Assembly (NCBI GenBank): GCA_032620915.1
Contig: CP136052.1
Coordinates: forward strand, 1,154,501-1,218,500
Direction of reading: 5' to 3'
DNA: 64,000 nucleotides
Source: Oscillospiraceae bacterium NTUH-002-81
Lineage (GTDB): Bacteria > Bacillota > Clostridia > Lachnospirales > Lachnospiraceae
The notes under the pieces are model-generated. The model had not been told where the DNA came from. It did not search any database and saw nothing but the letters and a program-made list of their open reading frames with translations. Shown piece after piece: positions 36,834 through 45,230 of this stretch. How positions within the stretch are numbered: the stretch's first letter is position 1; every line of letters starts with the position of its first letter. The position numbers and the translations under genes were made by a program.

Positions 36834-37033
36834 GTATGGTAGAAAATTGCTTATCAGAAACGATTTGCTGTGAAACAGGAAATGCGCCACAGGGATGTAA
36901 CAAGCTGGAGGGTATATGTTATACGTTGCCCGAAGTAAAATGTAGACGCACTGCGGTGGGATAGACGAAATATCACAAGAGTGGTTCAGCGCAGAAAGAA
37001 AATCCGAAAACTAACGCCAGAAAGTCCTGCGGG

Positions 37034-37312
37034 CTAAGAACGGCTGCAAATCCACACTGCTAAAACCACCTGCAGGATCAGAATGGCAGGCATACCGATG
37101 ACAAAATACCAGTGTCTGGTCTTGTGATGGAAGGTATACATGCCAGCGATGGCGCCGATGCTACCGCCCAGGATTGCCGACAGAAACAGCGTTTTCTCCG
37201 GGATGCGCCACTGATGCTTTCGTGCCCGGGATTTGTCCATGGCCATGAGCAAAAAGGCGATCAGGTTGATGATGACAAGATAAATGAAAACAATACGGGT
37301 AAATGACGGCAT
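37034..37312 (-). CDS. DUF1294 family membrane protein
   Basis: 92 residues with three hydrophobic segments (FIYLVIINLIAFLLMAMD, LFLSAILGGSIGAIAGMY, FVIGMPAILILQVVLAVW). The motif MDKSRARKHQWRIPEKTL and HHKTRHWYF are the signature of PF06961 (DUF1294), function unknown. In other bacteria the domain is often fused to a cold-shock domain, suggesting a membrane stress role; here it stands alone. AAAGGAG lies ten bases before the start codon. A truncated R2 repeat sits upstream. Confidence 0.85.
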   Translation of the reverse strand: MPSFTRIVFIYLVIINLIAFLLMAMDKSRARKHQWRIPEKTLFLSAILGGSIGAIAGMYTFHHKTRHWYFVIGMPAILILQVVLAVWICSRS

Positions 37313-37334
37313 AAGAAGGACTCCTTTCTTTCAC

Positions 37335-37383
37335 ATTCGCATATCGTGGGATTGCCATCCCACTTTTATGCTCATGTGGGGGC
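37335..37383 (+). repeat. Truncated family R2 repeat, copy C
   Basis: About 49 bases: ATTCGCATATC, hairpin GTGGGATtgccATCCCAC, TTTTATGCTCATGTGGG. It looks like an internally deleted copy in which the first hairpin has been joined to the right arm of the second. Confidence 0.75.
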
Positions 37384-37498
37384 TTCATTGATGTATTTGA
37401 ATTGCTGCATTGCTGCGCAATTCGCGCAATTCTCGCCCACCTCAAACTCCCATAAAATGCCGTATACCCGACATTTTATTACGTTTTCGGTGTTCGGC

Positions 37499-37559
37499 GT
37501 GTCAATAAGTCTGAATTGCTCATTTGTGCAAGCACAATCGCATTTCAGACTTTTGACAC
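37499..37559 (+). other. Long nested hairpin upstream of glyA
   Basis: A 61-base near-perfect palindrome: GTGTCAAtAAGTCTGAAtTGC pairs with GCAtTTCAGACTTtTGACAC, and the tip TTGTGCaaGCACAA (37524-37537) forms its own stem. It ends 59 bases before the glyA -35 box. The 378-base gap between the DUF1294 gene and glyA holds this, the R2 remnant, a small stem ATAAAATG/CATTTTAT and the promoter. Confidence 0.7.
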
Positions 37560-37617
37560 TTACATCATAGTAACACATTACGGAAAAGGAATCAAAGAAA
37601 GTGGGAAAAGAAATACT

Positions 37618-37646
37618 TTGCTATTATATTAACGTGGTGCTATAAT
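37618..37646 (+). promoter_or_regulatory. Promoter of glyA
   Basis: TTGCTA (37618-37623) and TATAAT (37641-37646), 17-base spacer, about 45 bases before the start codon. Confidence 0.7.
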
Positions 37647-37690
37647 AAAAAACAAATTTCCGAAGGGAAAAGAAATGGAGGAGACAGGAT

Positions 37691-38932
37691 ATGTACAGTT
37701 TTGATGAAATCCAGAAAGTGGATCCTGAAATAGCGAAAGCGATCGATGATGAGCTGCAGAGACAGAACAGCCACATCGAGCTGATTGCGTCAGAAAACTG
37801 GGTCAGCAAGGCCGTGATGGCAGCCATGGGAAGCCCTCTGACCAATAAATATGCAGAAGGATATCCGGGAAAGCGGTATTACGGCGGATGTGAGAACGTG
37901 GATGTGGTGGAGACACTTGCCATCGAGCGTGCCAAAAAGCTGTTTGGCTGTGATTATGCCAACGTACAGCCACATTCCGGTGCCCAGGCCAATATGGCTT
38001 GTTTCTTTGCCATGATGGAGCCTGGCGATACCTTCATGGGCATGAGTCTTGACCATGGCGGACACCTGTCTCACGGAAGTCCGGTGAACATGTCCGGAAA
38101 ATATTTCCATGTGGTTCCTTACGGCGTCAACGATCAGGGCTTCATTGATTATGACGAGGTGAGAAAACTTGCACTGGAATGCAAACCGAAGATGATTGTG
38201 GCAGGTGCCAGTGCTTATGCCAGAACGATTGATTTCAAGAAATTCCGTGAAATCTGCGATGAAGTAGGCGCATACCTGATGGTAGACATTGCCCACATTG
38301 CAGGTCTGGTGGCAACCGGCCTTCATCCCAGCCCGTTCCCGTATGCGGACGTGGTAACGACCACCACCCACAAGACCCTTCGTGGACCGAGAGGCGGTAT
38401 GATCCTGGCAAACGAAGAGGCTGCCAAGAAGTTCAACTTCAACAAGGCCATTTTCCCTGGCATCCAGGGAGGCCCGCTCATGCACGTGATCGCAGCAAAA
38501 GCCGTGTGCCTGAAGGAAGCTTTAAGTGATGACTATAAGGACTACATGGTACAGGTAAAGAAGAATGCGGCAGCGCTGGCTGACGGCCTGATGAAACGCG
38601 GCGTCAAGATCGTATCCGGCGGTACAGACAATCATCTGATGCTGGTAGACCTGACAAGCGTGGGCCTCACCGGAAAAGAGGCAGAGAAGATTCTGGAGCG
38701 TGCCAACATCACCTGCAACAAGAACACCATCCCCAATGACCCGCAGTCTCCGTTCGTCACCAGCGGTCTGCGTCTGGGCAGCCCGGCAGTTACTTCCCGC
38801 GGTGTCAATGAGGAGGATATGGATCAGATCGCAGAGGCCATTGCGCTTATGCTCAAAGATGCAGATGCCAACGAAGAGAAGGCAAAAGCAATGATCAGGA
38901 AGATCACAGACAGCCATCCGCTGGTGGGATAA
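37691..38932 (+). CDS. glyA: Serine hydroxymethyltransferase
   Basis: 413 residues, PLP-dependent; interconverts serine and glycine while charging tetrahydrofolate with a one-carbon unit. The PLP lysine is in [14 protein letters not shown], near residue 226. Other family blocks: [45 protein letters not shown] and [19 protein letters not shown]. The start at 37691 follows AATGGAGGAGACAGG. It supplies one-carbon units used further along by thyA and the DHFR at 51-53 kb. A strong terminator follows. Confidence 0.97.
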   Translation: MYSFDEIQKVDPEIAKAIDDELQRQNSHIELIASENWVSKAVMAAMGSPLTNKYAEGYPGKRYYGGCENVDVVETLAIERAKKLFGCDYANVQPHSGAQANMACFFAMMEPGDTFMGMSLDHGGHLSHGSPVNMSGKYFHVVPYGVNDQGFIDYDEVRKLALECKPKMIVAGASAYARTIDFKKFREICDEVGAYLMVDIAHIAGLVATGLHPSPFPYADVVTTTTHKTLRGPRGGMILANEEAAKKFNFNKAIFPGIQGGPLMHVIAAKAVCLKEALSDDYKDYMVQVKKNAAALADGLMKRGVKIVSGGTDNHLMLVDLTSVGLTGKEAEKILERANITCNKNTIPNDPQSPFVTSGLRLGSPAVTSRGVNEEDMDQIAEAIALMLKDADANEEKAKAMIRKITDSHPLVG

Positions 38933-38976
38933 TCGCGGCACGGTTGATCGACACAGGAAAAGCTGATAAAATAAGG

Positions 38977-39024
38977 AACCCGCCGGAGAGAGGCGCTGTA
39001 ACAGGCACTCTTCGGCGGGTTTTT
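38977..39024 (+). terminator. Terminator after glyA
   Basis: AACCCGCCG / CGGCGGGTT stem extended by GAGAG/CTCTT pairing, with a T5 tail. Confidence 0.9.
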
Positions 39025-39206
39025 GATGTCTGTATGTGAAAATACCGGAAAAGCAGTTAAGAAATTTGTAAGAAAACGTTCAAAAAGAGGATATCGATGG
39101 AACCTGTGGATATGCTATACTAAATCCAATAGTATCATCCGGGGGCAGACGCTATATGCAGAGAGACCGGCAAAGATACAGGGAAAGAGAAGGGGAGGAC
39201 ACTTCT

Positions 39207-39974
39207 TTGGCAGAACAGGAAGCGGGAAAAACAGAAGTACAGAATCAGGAAAGGAAGCCGGTCATACAGGTGCGCAAGCTGTATAAGGTATATCCCATCG
39301 GAGAGTCGAAGGTGTTTGCGCTGAATGGCGTGGATCTGACGATACGGGAAGGAGAGTTCTGCTCTATCGTCGGAACATCAGGCTCAGGGAAATCCACGTT
39401 GCTGAACATGCTGGCCGGCCTGGAGAAGCCCACCAAGGGCGAGGTCATCATTGAAGGACATCATATGGAGCGAATGACGGAAAATGAGCTGGTTTCCTTC
39501 CGGCGGGATCATGTGGGATTTATTTTTCAGTCGTTTAATCTGCTGGGCACGATGGATGCTGTGGAAAATGTGGCACTGCCGCTGACATTCCGGGGAGAGA
39601 ATAAGGCAAAGCGGATGAAAGCTGCAGAGGAGATGTTAAAGCTGGTGGGACTGTCCGGGCAGATGCACCACAAGCCTACCCAGATGTCCGGCGGCCAGCA
39701 GCAGCGCGTCGGTGTGGCCCGGGCACTTGTGGTGGATCCGAAGATCATCTTTGCAGATGAGCCGACGGGCAACCTGGACTCCCGGACTTCCGCAGAGGTC
39801 ATGGAGCTGATGCAAAAGGTCGTGCGGGAGCAGGGCAAGACACTGGTTATGGTAACCCACGATAACCACCTGGCGGGATTTGCAGACCGGATCTTTCATA
39901 TTATCGACGGCAAGATCGTGAAGATAGAGAATGGTGAGGAATACAGGGAGGAAATGAAACATGAGCGTGTATAA
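39207..39974 (+). CDS. ABC transporter ATP-binding protein (MacB/LolD class)
   Basis: 255 residues from a TTG start at 39207, which is placed eight bases after AGGGGAGGA; an ATG at 39156 in the same frame would add 17 Arg-rich residues but has a weaker site. Walker A GTSGSGKS, Q-loop FIFQSFNLLGTMDAVEN, signature MSGGQQQR, Walker B IIFADEPTGNLDSRTS and H-switch VTHDNH are intact; the EPTGNLDS wording marks the MacB/LolD class, which drives lipid, peptide or protein release rather than import. The last 14 bases overlap the next gene, so all three genes of this set are coupled. Confidence 0.9.
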   Translation: MAEQEAGKTEVQNQERKPVIQVRKLYKVYPIGESKVFALNGVDLTIREGEFCSIVGTSGSGKSTLLNMLAGLEKPTKGEVIIEGHHMERMTENELVSFRRDHVGFIFQSFNLLGTMDAVENVALPLTFRGENKAKRMKAAEEMLKLVGLSGQMHHKPTQMSGGQQQRVGVARALVVDPKIIFADEPTGNLDSRTSAEVMELMQKVVREQGKTLVMVTHDNHLAGFADRIFHIIDGKIVKIENGEEYREEMKHERV

Positions 39975-41982
39975 GAAACTGTTGGTTCTCGGAGTGTGTG
40001 CTGCCGTGCTGACGGCACCCATGCAGGCAGCAGCTGCCAATGTGGGCGGAGCAGGCCTGGAGCGGATGCTGTCCCAGAATCAGAATATCGAGGCAGTCAG
40101 TGTTGACGATTATAAAAAAGACATTAAGAAAGACATTGAAGATTACTTCAACGACAAAGTAAAAATTCTGGATAACGCTTTGAAAAATAAGCAGATTGAC
40201 CAGGCAACCTATGATAAGACCCGTGCAGCATTGGAAAAAGAAAAGAAAGATGCCTGCGATAAGGTGGACAGCCGGAGATCAACGCAGAGTATCGATAATA
40301 TTTTCAGCTCTGCGAAAAGCAATATGGATGGTATTATTGATAAGATGTCTGCTTCGTCAGGATCGAAGGATGAGAAGAAACCCGATACGGGTACGGGAAG
40401 GATCAGTGATACGGATAGTGCGAAGAAAGCCATCAACGATTATGCGGCTGTGATCCTTCAGGATACCTACAGCGCAGACGATGTGAGAGAGATCCAGAAG
40501 TATGCGCTGGAAGAGATTGACAACCGAAAGGATAAATGGACTCCAGCAGGACTGGAAGAGTTTGTGAACAAGACCAAGTCCCGTATGGAAAAATATGACA
40601 ATTCCAACGCTCCTGCTGATGACAAAGAGCCGACACTCCCGGCGCCGACAGATTATGTGCAGGTGGGCGGCAACTGGGTGACACCGGTGGCAACGTACAG
40701 CCAGCGGGTGAATGTGGTGCTTCCTATCGTGAATATGGCGAAAGAGGATGCCACGGATGTGATCGTAACACCGGTGCTGGATACGGATCCGGAAAACTGG
40801 CCCTTTGATATTGAGCAGTCTTCCTATACAGTGAAGCTGGACCGGCTGGCCGGAGAAAATGTAAACGGGGATGCTATGGAAAGACGGCAGGAGATCACCT
40901 GGAATTTCAGGACACGAAAGGACGTGACATCCGGTTATAAGAAGATCGCATTCAACGTGCAGTATACCAACTCTGCAGGAGAGAAGGTGAACACCACGCT
41001 GAACACTTATGTAAAGGCGGTAGGTGCGCCGGGTTCCGGCACGGGAGATACCACATCTACGCCCCGTCTGATCGTCACAGGATTTGATACAGATCCGGAA
41101 CAGGTACGGGCGGGCGATAACTTCACGCTGACAGTACACATGAAGAATACAGCCAAGAGAACGGCAGTTTCCAACGTGGAGTTTACGCTGAAGGCGGCAA
41201 CGGAAGGCAAAGATGCAGATGCTGTCTATGAGGCATTTCTTCCGGTGGCCGGTTCCAGTACCATTTATGTGGAGAGCATTCCGGCAGGCGGAACGACCGA
41301 CCTGGTCATTGATATGAAGGCGAAGGCCGACCTGGCCCAGAAGCCTTATGTACTCAATATTGATATGAAATATGAGGATGAGAAGCTGAAGGAATTCACT
41401 GCCAGCTCCAGTGTTTCCATCCCGGTTTACCAGGAGGCCCGCTATGAGATCAGTGAGCCTGAGGTGATGCCGTCCTCCATCGATGTGGGTTCAGAATCCA
41501 ACGTCATGTTCAGTATTTACAATACCGGTAAGACAACCCTTTATAATGTATCTGTCCGGTTTGAGGGAGACAGTGTTTCCGGCGGGGAGGCCTTTGTGGG
41601 GAATATCCAGTCCGGCGGTACCGGCAATGTGGATACGATGCTGACCGGTGTGGCCCCCACCACTGATGACGGTATCATCAAAGCGATCATTTCCTTTGAG
41701 GACAACGAGACGAACAAGACTGAGGTGGAGAAGGAGCTGACGCTGTACGTCTCCGAACCGGTGTATGATGATATGGATATGAATGATTTTGACATGTCGG
41801 ATGACACAAAGAGCGGGTTTCCCATCTGGGCAAAGATTCTCCTTGTACTGGTGGTGATCGCTGCCGTAGTGGCCGCTGTGATCATCGTAAAGAAGAAAAA
41901 GAAAGCAAGAGCAGCCTCTCTTCTGGAGGATGAACTGGCAGACAGCATCGGTGACGATGCCAAGGAAAATAAAGGAGAGTAA
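39961..41982 (+). CDS. Secreted CARDB-type protein of an ABC export system
   Basis: 673 residues. Signal peptide (LLVLGVCAAVLTAPMQAAAA), then about 200 residues of charged helical sequence, a linker, three or so beta-sandwich domains resembling CARDB/COG1361 S-layer-type repeats (for example VRAGDNFTLTVHMKNTAKRT and VGSESNVMFSIYNTGKTTLY), and a C-terminal membrane anchor (WAKILLVLVVIAAVVAAVII) with a short cytoplasmic KKKKKAR tail. It lies between the ATPase and permease genes of a MacB-like transporter, with overlap on one side and one base on the other, so it most likely forms the extracellular part of that complex. The cargo is unknown. Confidence 0.8.
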   Translation: MSVYKKLLVLGVCAAVLTAPMQAAAANVGGAGLERMLSQNQNIEAVSVDDYKKDIKKDIEDYFNDKVKILDNALKNKQIDQATYDKTRAALEKEKKDACDKVDSRRSTQSIDNIFSSAKSNMDGIIDKMSASSGSKDEKKPDTGTGRISDTDSAKKAINDYAAVILQDTYSADDVREIQKYALEEIDNRKDKWTPAGLEEFVNKTKSRMEKYDNSNAPADDKEPTLPAPTDYVQVGGNWVTPVATYSQRVNVVLPIVNMAKEDATDVIVTPVLDTDPENWPFDIEQSSYTVKLDRLAGENVNGDAMERRQEITWNFRTRKDVTSGYKKIAFNVQYTNSAGEKVNTTLNTYVKAVGAPGSGTGDTTSTPRLIVTGFDTDPEQVRAGDNFTLTVHMKNTAKRTAVSNVEFTLKAATEGKDADAVYEAFLPVAGSSTIYVESIPAGGTTDLVIDMKAKADLAQKPYVLNIDMKYEDEKLKEFTASSSVSIPVYQEARYEISEPEVMPSSIDVGSESNVMFSIYNTGKTTLYNVSVRFEGDSVSGGEAFVGNIQSGGTGNVDTMLTGVAPTTDDGIIKAIISFEDNETNKTEVEKELTLYVSEPVYDDMDMNDFDMSDDTKSGFPIWAKILLVLVVIAAVVAAVIIVKKKKKARAASLLEDELADSIGDDAKENKGE

Positions 41983-41983
41983 C

Positions 41984-43411
41984 ATGAATTTTCTGGATTT
42001 GCTCACGATGAGTGTCAACAATCTGTGGCGCAGAAAGCTCCGTACCTTCCTGACAGTGCTGGGCGTGATCATTGGAACAGCTTCCATCGTTGTAATGATC
42101 TCCCTTGGTATGGGAATGAACAAGGCCAATATGGAGCAGATCGAGAAATATGGCGGTCTGACGACGATCAACGTATATGCCAATGAAAATGGAAGCTCCA
42201 CGCACTATGGATCCGGGACGGCTGTCTCCGATGGCGGTGTTTCCGGCTCCGGTTCCGGGAAGAATGAACCGGTCCGGCTGGACGATGCGATGATCGAGAC
42301 ATTGAAAAATATTCCGCATGTTTCTTTTGTTTCTCCGATGCTGACCATGAGTGTGGTGGCCAAGCAGGGTGCTTATATCTGTTCATATTTGAATGTGGTG
42401 GCCATGGAGCCGGAAGCTTTTACACAGATGAATATTAAGGTCGGGCAGGGATCGCTGCCCCGGGCAGGCGATCAGGAGCTGAAGTTTTTCTACGGCAATA
42501 CGGTAGCAACCAATTTCATGAATGAAAAGACCCAGCAGTATTACTGGGAGACCGGTCAGGTGCCGGATGTGGATTTCATGAACCAGCCCATGTTTGTGAT
42601 CTTCGATCAGGACGCATACTGGAAGTCGCAGAACGGAAATGGCACGAATGTGGATGAGAATGGGAATGCAACCGTAACACAGCCCCCGAAGAAATATATG
42701 ATTGAATCCTGCGGCGTTATGGCCGGGGGCGTGGAGGACTGGGCTGACAACAGTGATTCCGTGCTGTGTGATATCAATCTGTTCAAGACGTACATCAGGC
42801 GGGTATTTAAAAACAAGGCGATCCCGGGTCAGCCCACGACCTCCTCGGGAAAACCGTACAAAGAGCTTTACTATAATCAGGCTTATGTAAAGGTAGACAA
42901 TGTGGACAACATGAAGGATGTGCAGAAATCGATCCAGAACCTGGGGCTGAACGCCAGCAGCAATGCAGAGTGGATCGAGCAGATGCAGGAACAGTCCCGG
43001 AACATCCAACTGGTGCTGGGCGGCATCGGTGCGGTGTCCCTGTTTGTGGCGGCCATTGGAATTGCCAATACAATGATGATGTCTATTTACGAGAGGACAA
43101 AGGAGATCGGTATTATCAAGGTGCTGGGCTGTGCGCTCCAGAATATCAGGGAAATGTTTCTTATGGAAGCGGGATTTATCGGTTTTCTGGGCGGTGTTAT
43201 CGGCGTGGTCCTCAGCTATATCATTTCATTTATCATCAATTTTGTGGCGTCCAGGCAGGGCGGGGATTATTATTCCTCGATTTCTTATATTCCGCCGTGG
43301 CTGGTGCTGCTGGCAGTGGGATTTGCCATTCTGGTGGGTATGGTGGCCGGATTCTTCCCGGCGGTACGCGCTATGAAATTAAGCCCGCTGGCGGCGATCC
43401 GCAATGAATAA
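41984..43411 (+). CDS. MacB-like ABC transporter permease (FtsX domain)
   Basis: 475 residues: N-terminal membrane segment (LRTFLTVLGVIIGTASIVVMISLG), a large extracellular MacB_PCD domain of about 270 residues, and three C-terminal segments with the FtsX signature (GGIGAVSLFVAAIGIANTMM, ERTKEIGIIKVLGC). GTLSP-like PAVRAMKLSPLAAIRNE closes the protein. Start at 41984 after AAAGGAGAG. With the upstream ATPase and CARDB protein it forms a mechanotransmission-type transporter; in Gram-positives such systems export peptides or lipids or sense antimicrobial peptides. No two-component system is adjacent. Confidence 0.9.
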   Translation: MNFLDLLTMSVNNLWRRKLRTFLTVLGVIIGTASIVVMISLGMGMNKANMEQIEKYGGLTTINVYANENGSSTHYGSGTAVSDGGVSGSGSGKNEPVRLDDAMIETLKNIPHVSFVSPMLTMSVVAKQGAYICSYLNVVAMEPEAFTQMNIKVGQGSLPRAGDQELKFFYGNTVATNFMNEKTQQYYWETGQVPDVDFMNQPMFVIFDQDAYWKSQNGNGTNVDENGNATVTQPPKKYMIESCGVMAGGVEDWADNSDSVLCDINLFKTYIRRVFKNKAIPGQPTTSSGKPYKELYYNQAYVKVDNVDNMKDVQKSIQNLGLNASSNAEWIEQMQEQSRNIQLVLGGIGAVSLFVAAIGIANTMMMSIYERTKEIGIIKVLGCALQNIREMFLMEAGFIGFLGGVIGVVLSYIISFIINFVASRQGGDYYSSISYIPPWLVLLAVGFAILVGMVAGFFPAVRAMKLSPLAAIRNE

Positions 43412-43457
43412 CCTTTATTTCTGCAATCGGCAATTACAGGAATGGCGGTGAGCTTTG

Positions 43458-44291
43458 ATGAAAGGATGGGGGATGGAAATGACAGTATGGATATGTTGCG
43501 TGCTCATTGTTGTTTTATTATATGTACTGGCCATTCATCCGTCCTGTAGACGGGCGGCGCGGGAAGCAAAGCGAGAAGTCCGTTACTATGCCCACAGAGG
43601 CTTATATGACAATAACAGCGACGCACCGGAGAATTCTCTCCGGGCGTTTGCGCTTGCGGCGGAGGCCGGATACGGCATCGAACTGGATGTGAGGCTGACG
43701 AAGGACGGCGTCCCGGTGGTGTTCCACGATGCGGAGCTGGGGCGTGTGTGTGGCTGCTCCGGAAGTATCGAGGAGCTGAATGCAACGCAGACCGATGCCC
43801 TGCGGCTTCTGGGGACAGATCAGAAGGTGCCGCGGCTGCAGGAAGTACTGGAGCTGGTGGCCGGACGGGTGCCGCTGCTGATAGAATATAAGATGGAACA
43901 GATGGATGCGACAGTATGTGTGCGGGCTGACCGGTTGCTGAACAGCTACCCGGGAGAATACTGTATGGAGTCCTTTCATCCCTTTGCCCTGCTGTGGTAC
44001 CGGCAGAACCGACCGGAGATCTTGCGCGGCATCCTGTCCACCGATTACCGGGATGGCAGGAGCCTTCCCATGACACCGCTGCATTTTTGCAGCAGGCATC
44101 TGCTGTTCAATTTCTTCGCCCGACCCAATTTTGTGGCCTATGACAGAAGGGTAAAAACAGAACTGTCCCGGGCGCTGTGCAGCAGGTTGTATCGAATTCC
44201 GCTGGCGGCCTGGACTGTAAAAAGCCGGGAGCAGCTGGAAGAACTGCGCCCGACTTACGACTGGTTTATCTTTGAAGGTTTTCGACCGTAA
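43458..44291 (+). CDS. Glycerophosphodiester phosphodiesterase, membrane anchored
   Basis: About 277 residues with one N-terminal membrane segment (VWICCVLIVVLLYVLAIHP) and a GDPD catalytic domain. Active-site blocks: YAHRGLYDNN (HR), APENSLRAF (EN), GIELDVRLTKDGVPVVFHD (E, D and HD). It cleaves glycerophosphodiesters to sn-glycerol 3-phosphate and an alcohol, probably lipid-derived. GGTGAG lies near the ATG at 43458; a later ATG at 43479 with GGGGGA is an alternative. It follows the MacB permease by 46 bases and may be co-transcribed. Confidence 0.87.
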   Translation: MKGWGMEMTVWICCVLIVVLLYVLAIHPSCRRAAREAKREVRYYAHRGLYDNNSDAPENSLRAFALAAEAGYGIELDVRLTKDGVPVVFHDAELGRVCGCSGSIEELNATQTDALRLLGTDQKVPRLQEVLELVAGRVPLLIEYKMEQMDATVCVRADRLLNSYPGEYCMESFHPFALLWYRQNRPEILRGILSTDYRDGRSLPMTPLHFCSRHLLFNFFARPNFVAYDRRVKTELSRALCSRLYRIPLAAWTVKSREQLEELRPTYDWFIFEGFRP

Positions 44292-44292
44292 A

Positions 44293-44928
44293 TTAATAGC
44301 CTAACTCTTCGCCCACAAGGATCACCTTGATGCGTCCCGGAATGCCGGAGCGCCTGGTGACAACGAACTGGCTGCAGATGCAGTCCGGGGAGAAGCAGTC
44401 TCCACAGCGTCCTGTGACCGCACAGGGCGTTTTTTTGTGCAGGCGGACGGTGTTGGGCGGCGTTGCGGTATTGCGCACCCGTTTCAGGCCCGCGTCCACA
44501 TCGGTGACCACCTTATTCATACCGGCCAGAATGATGACGTTCTGGGGGCCGTAGCAGAGAAAGGCTACCCGGTTGCCGCGGCCGTCGATGTTGACCAGCT
44601 CGCCGTCCATGGTGATGGCGTTGGTACTCATGAGAAAATAATCGCAGCAGGCGATCTTACCATAGAGCTGCCGCTGTTCCTCGGGAGTTTTGGCACTTTC
44701 CCGGTCGATGATCTTATAAGGGCCATGACAGACTGCCTCCATCAGGCCACTTTCGTGCAGGGACATGGAGCCGCCCCAGGCGATGCTGGAGCCTTCGGGC
44801 ATCAATTCCAGTGCTTTTGCCACAGCGGATGTGCGGTCCGGGCAGTAATAGCCCTCCATCTGGCGCTTTTCCAGCCCTTTGATGATGGTGGCGGCTGCGT
44901 TTTCATAATAAATCTGTTTTGGGGTCAT
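44293..44928 (-). CDS. LUD domain protein (LutC/DUF162 type)
   Basis: 211 residues. The LUD fold is recognisable from SIAWGGSMSLHESGL, YFLMSTNAITMDGELVNIDG and NVIILAGMNKVV, and the C-terminal Cys-rich segment CAVTGRCGDCFSPDCIC suggests a metal or Fe-S site. LUD proteins take part in lactate utilisation (LutC) in other bacteria; here lutA and lutB are not adjacent, so the role is open. Start at 44928 follows AAAGGAGGAAC; the longer frame to 45006 has no site. Convergent with the GDPD gene, one base apart, and divergent from pepF. Confidence 0.85.
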   Translation of the reverse strand: MTPKQIYYENAAATIIKGLEKRQMEGYYCPDRTSAVAKALELMPEGSSIAWGGSMSLHESGLMEAVCHGPYKIIDRESAKTPEEQRQLYGKIACCDYFLMSTNAITMDGELVNIDGRGNRVAFLCYGPQNVIILAGMNKVVTDVDAGLKRVRNTATPPNTVRLHKKTPCAVTGRCGDCFSPDCICSQFVVTRRSGIPGRIKVILVGEELGY

Positions 44929-45021
44929 AGGAGTTCCTCCTTTGTGTGTGAATGTTTTTGGAAAAATTTCTCTCTTTATTATAAACACAGGGATGCTGGC
45001 TGACAAGACGCCAATGTAAGG

Positions 45022-45141
45022 TTCCAGTCCACACGCACCATTCGCACAATCGCATCTTTAATGCTTTCTGCTGCTTCGCAGCTCTTTTTTTACTCATTAC
45101 AAGGAGCTCCCTTCGTTGTATTGCATCCGAGTGAATTGTAA
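45022..45141 (+). repeat. Dispersed structured repeat, family R1, copy 3 (short)
   Basis: 120 bases with imperfect inverted ends TTCCAGTCCAC / GTGAATTGTAA (8 of 11 pairs). The core CGCATCTTTAATGCTTTCTG and GCTTCGCAGCTCTTTTTTTA is preserved, but the internal hairpin near the right end is deleted. Right end 29 bases before the pepF -35 box. Confidence 0.8.
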
Positions 45142-45169
45142 CAATTTTCGCGACAGGAAAACGGCGGCC

Positions 45170-45198
45170 TTGTGCAGTGCCGGAAATTGAGATATAAT
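45170..45198 (+). promoter_or_regulatory. Promoter of pepF
   Basis: TTGTGC (45170-45175) and TATAAT (45193-45198), 17-base spacer. Confidence 0.65.
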
Positions 45199-45230
45199 GC
45201 ACACATACTGGAAAAACGGAGGAACGACAA

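Noticed and set aside
44293..44928. Lactate-utilisation operon lutABC
   Set aside because: Only the LUD protein is present; neither LutA- nor LutB-like genes are nearby.
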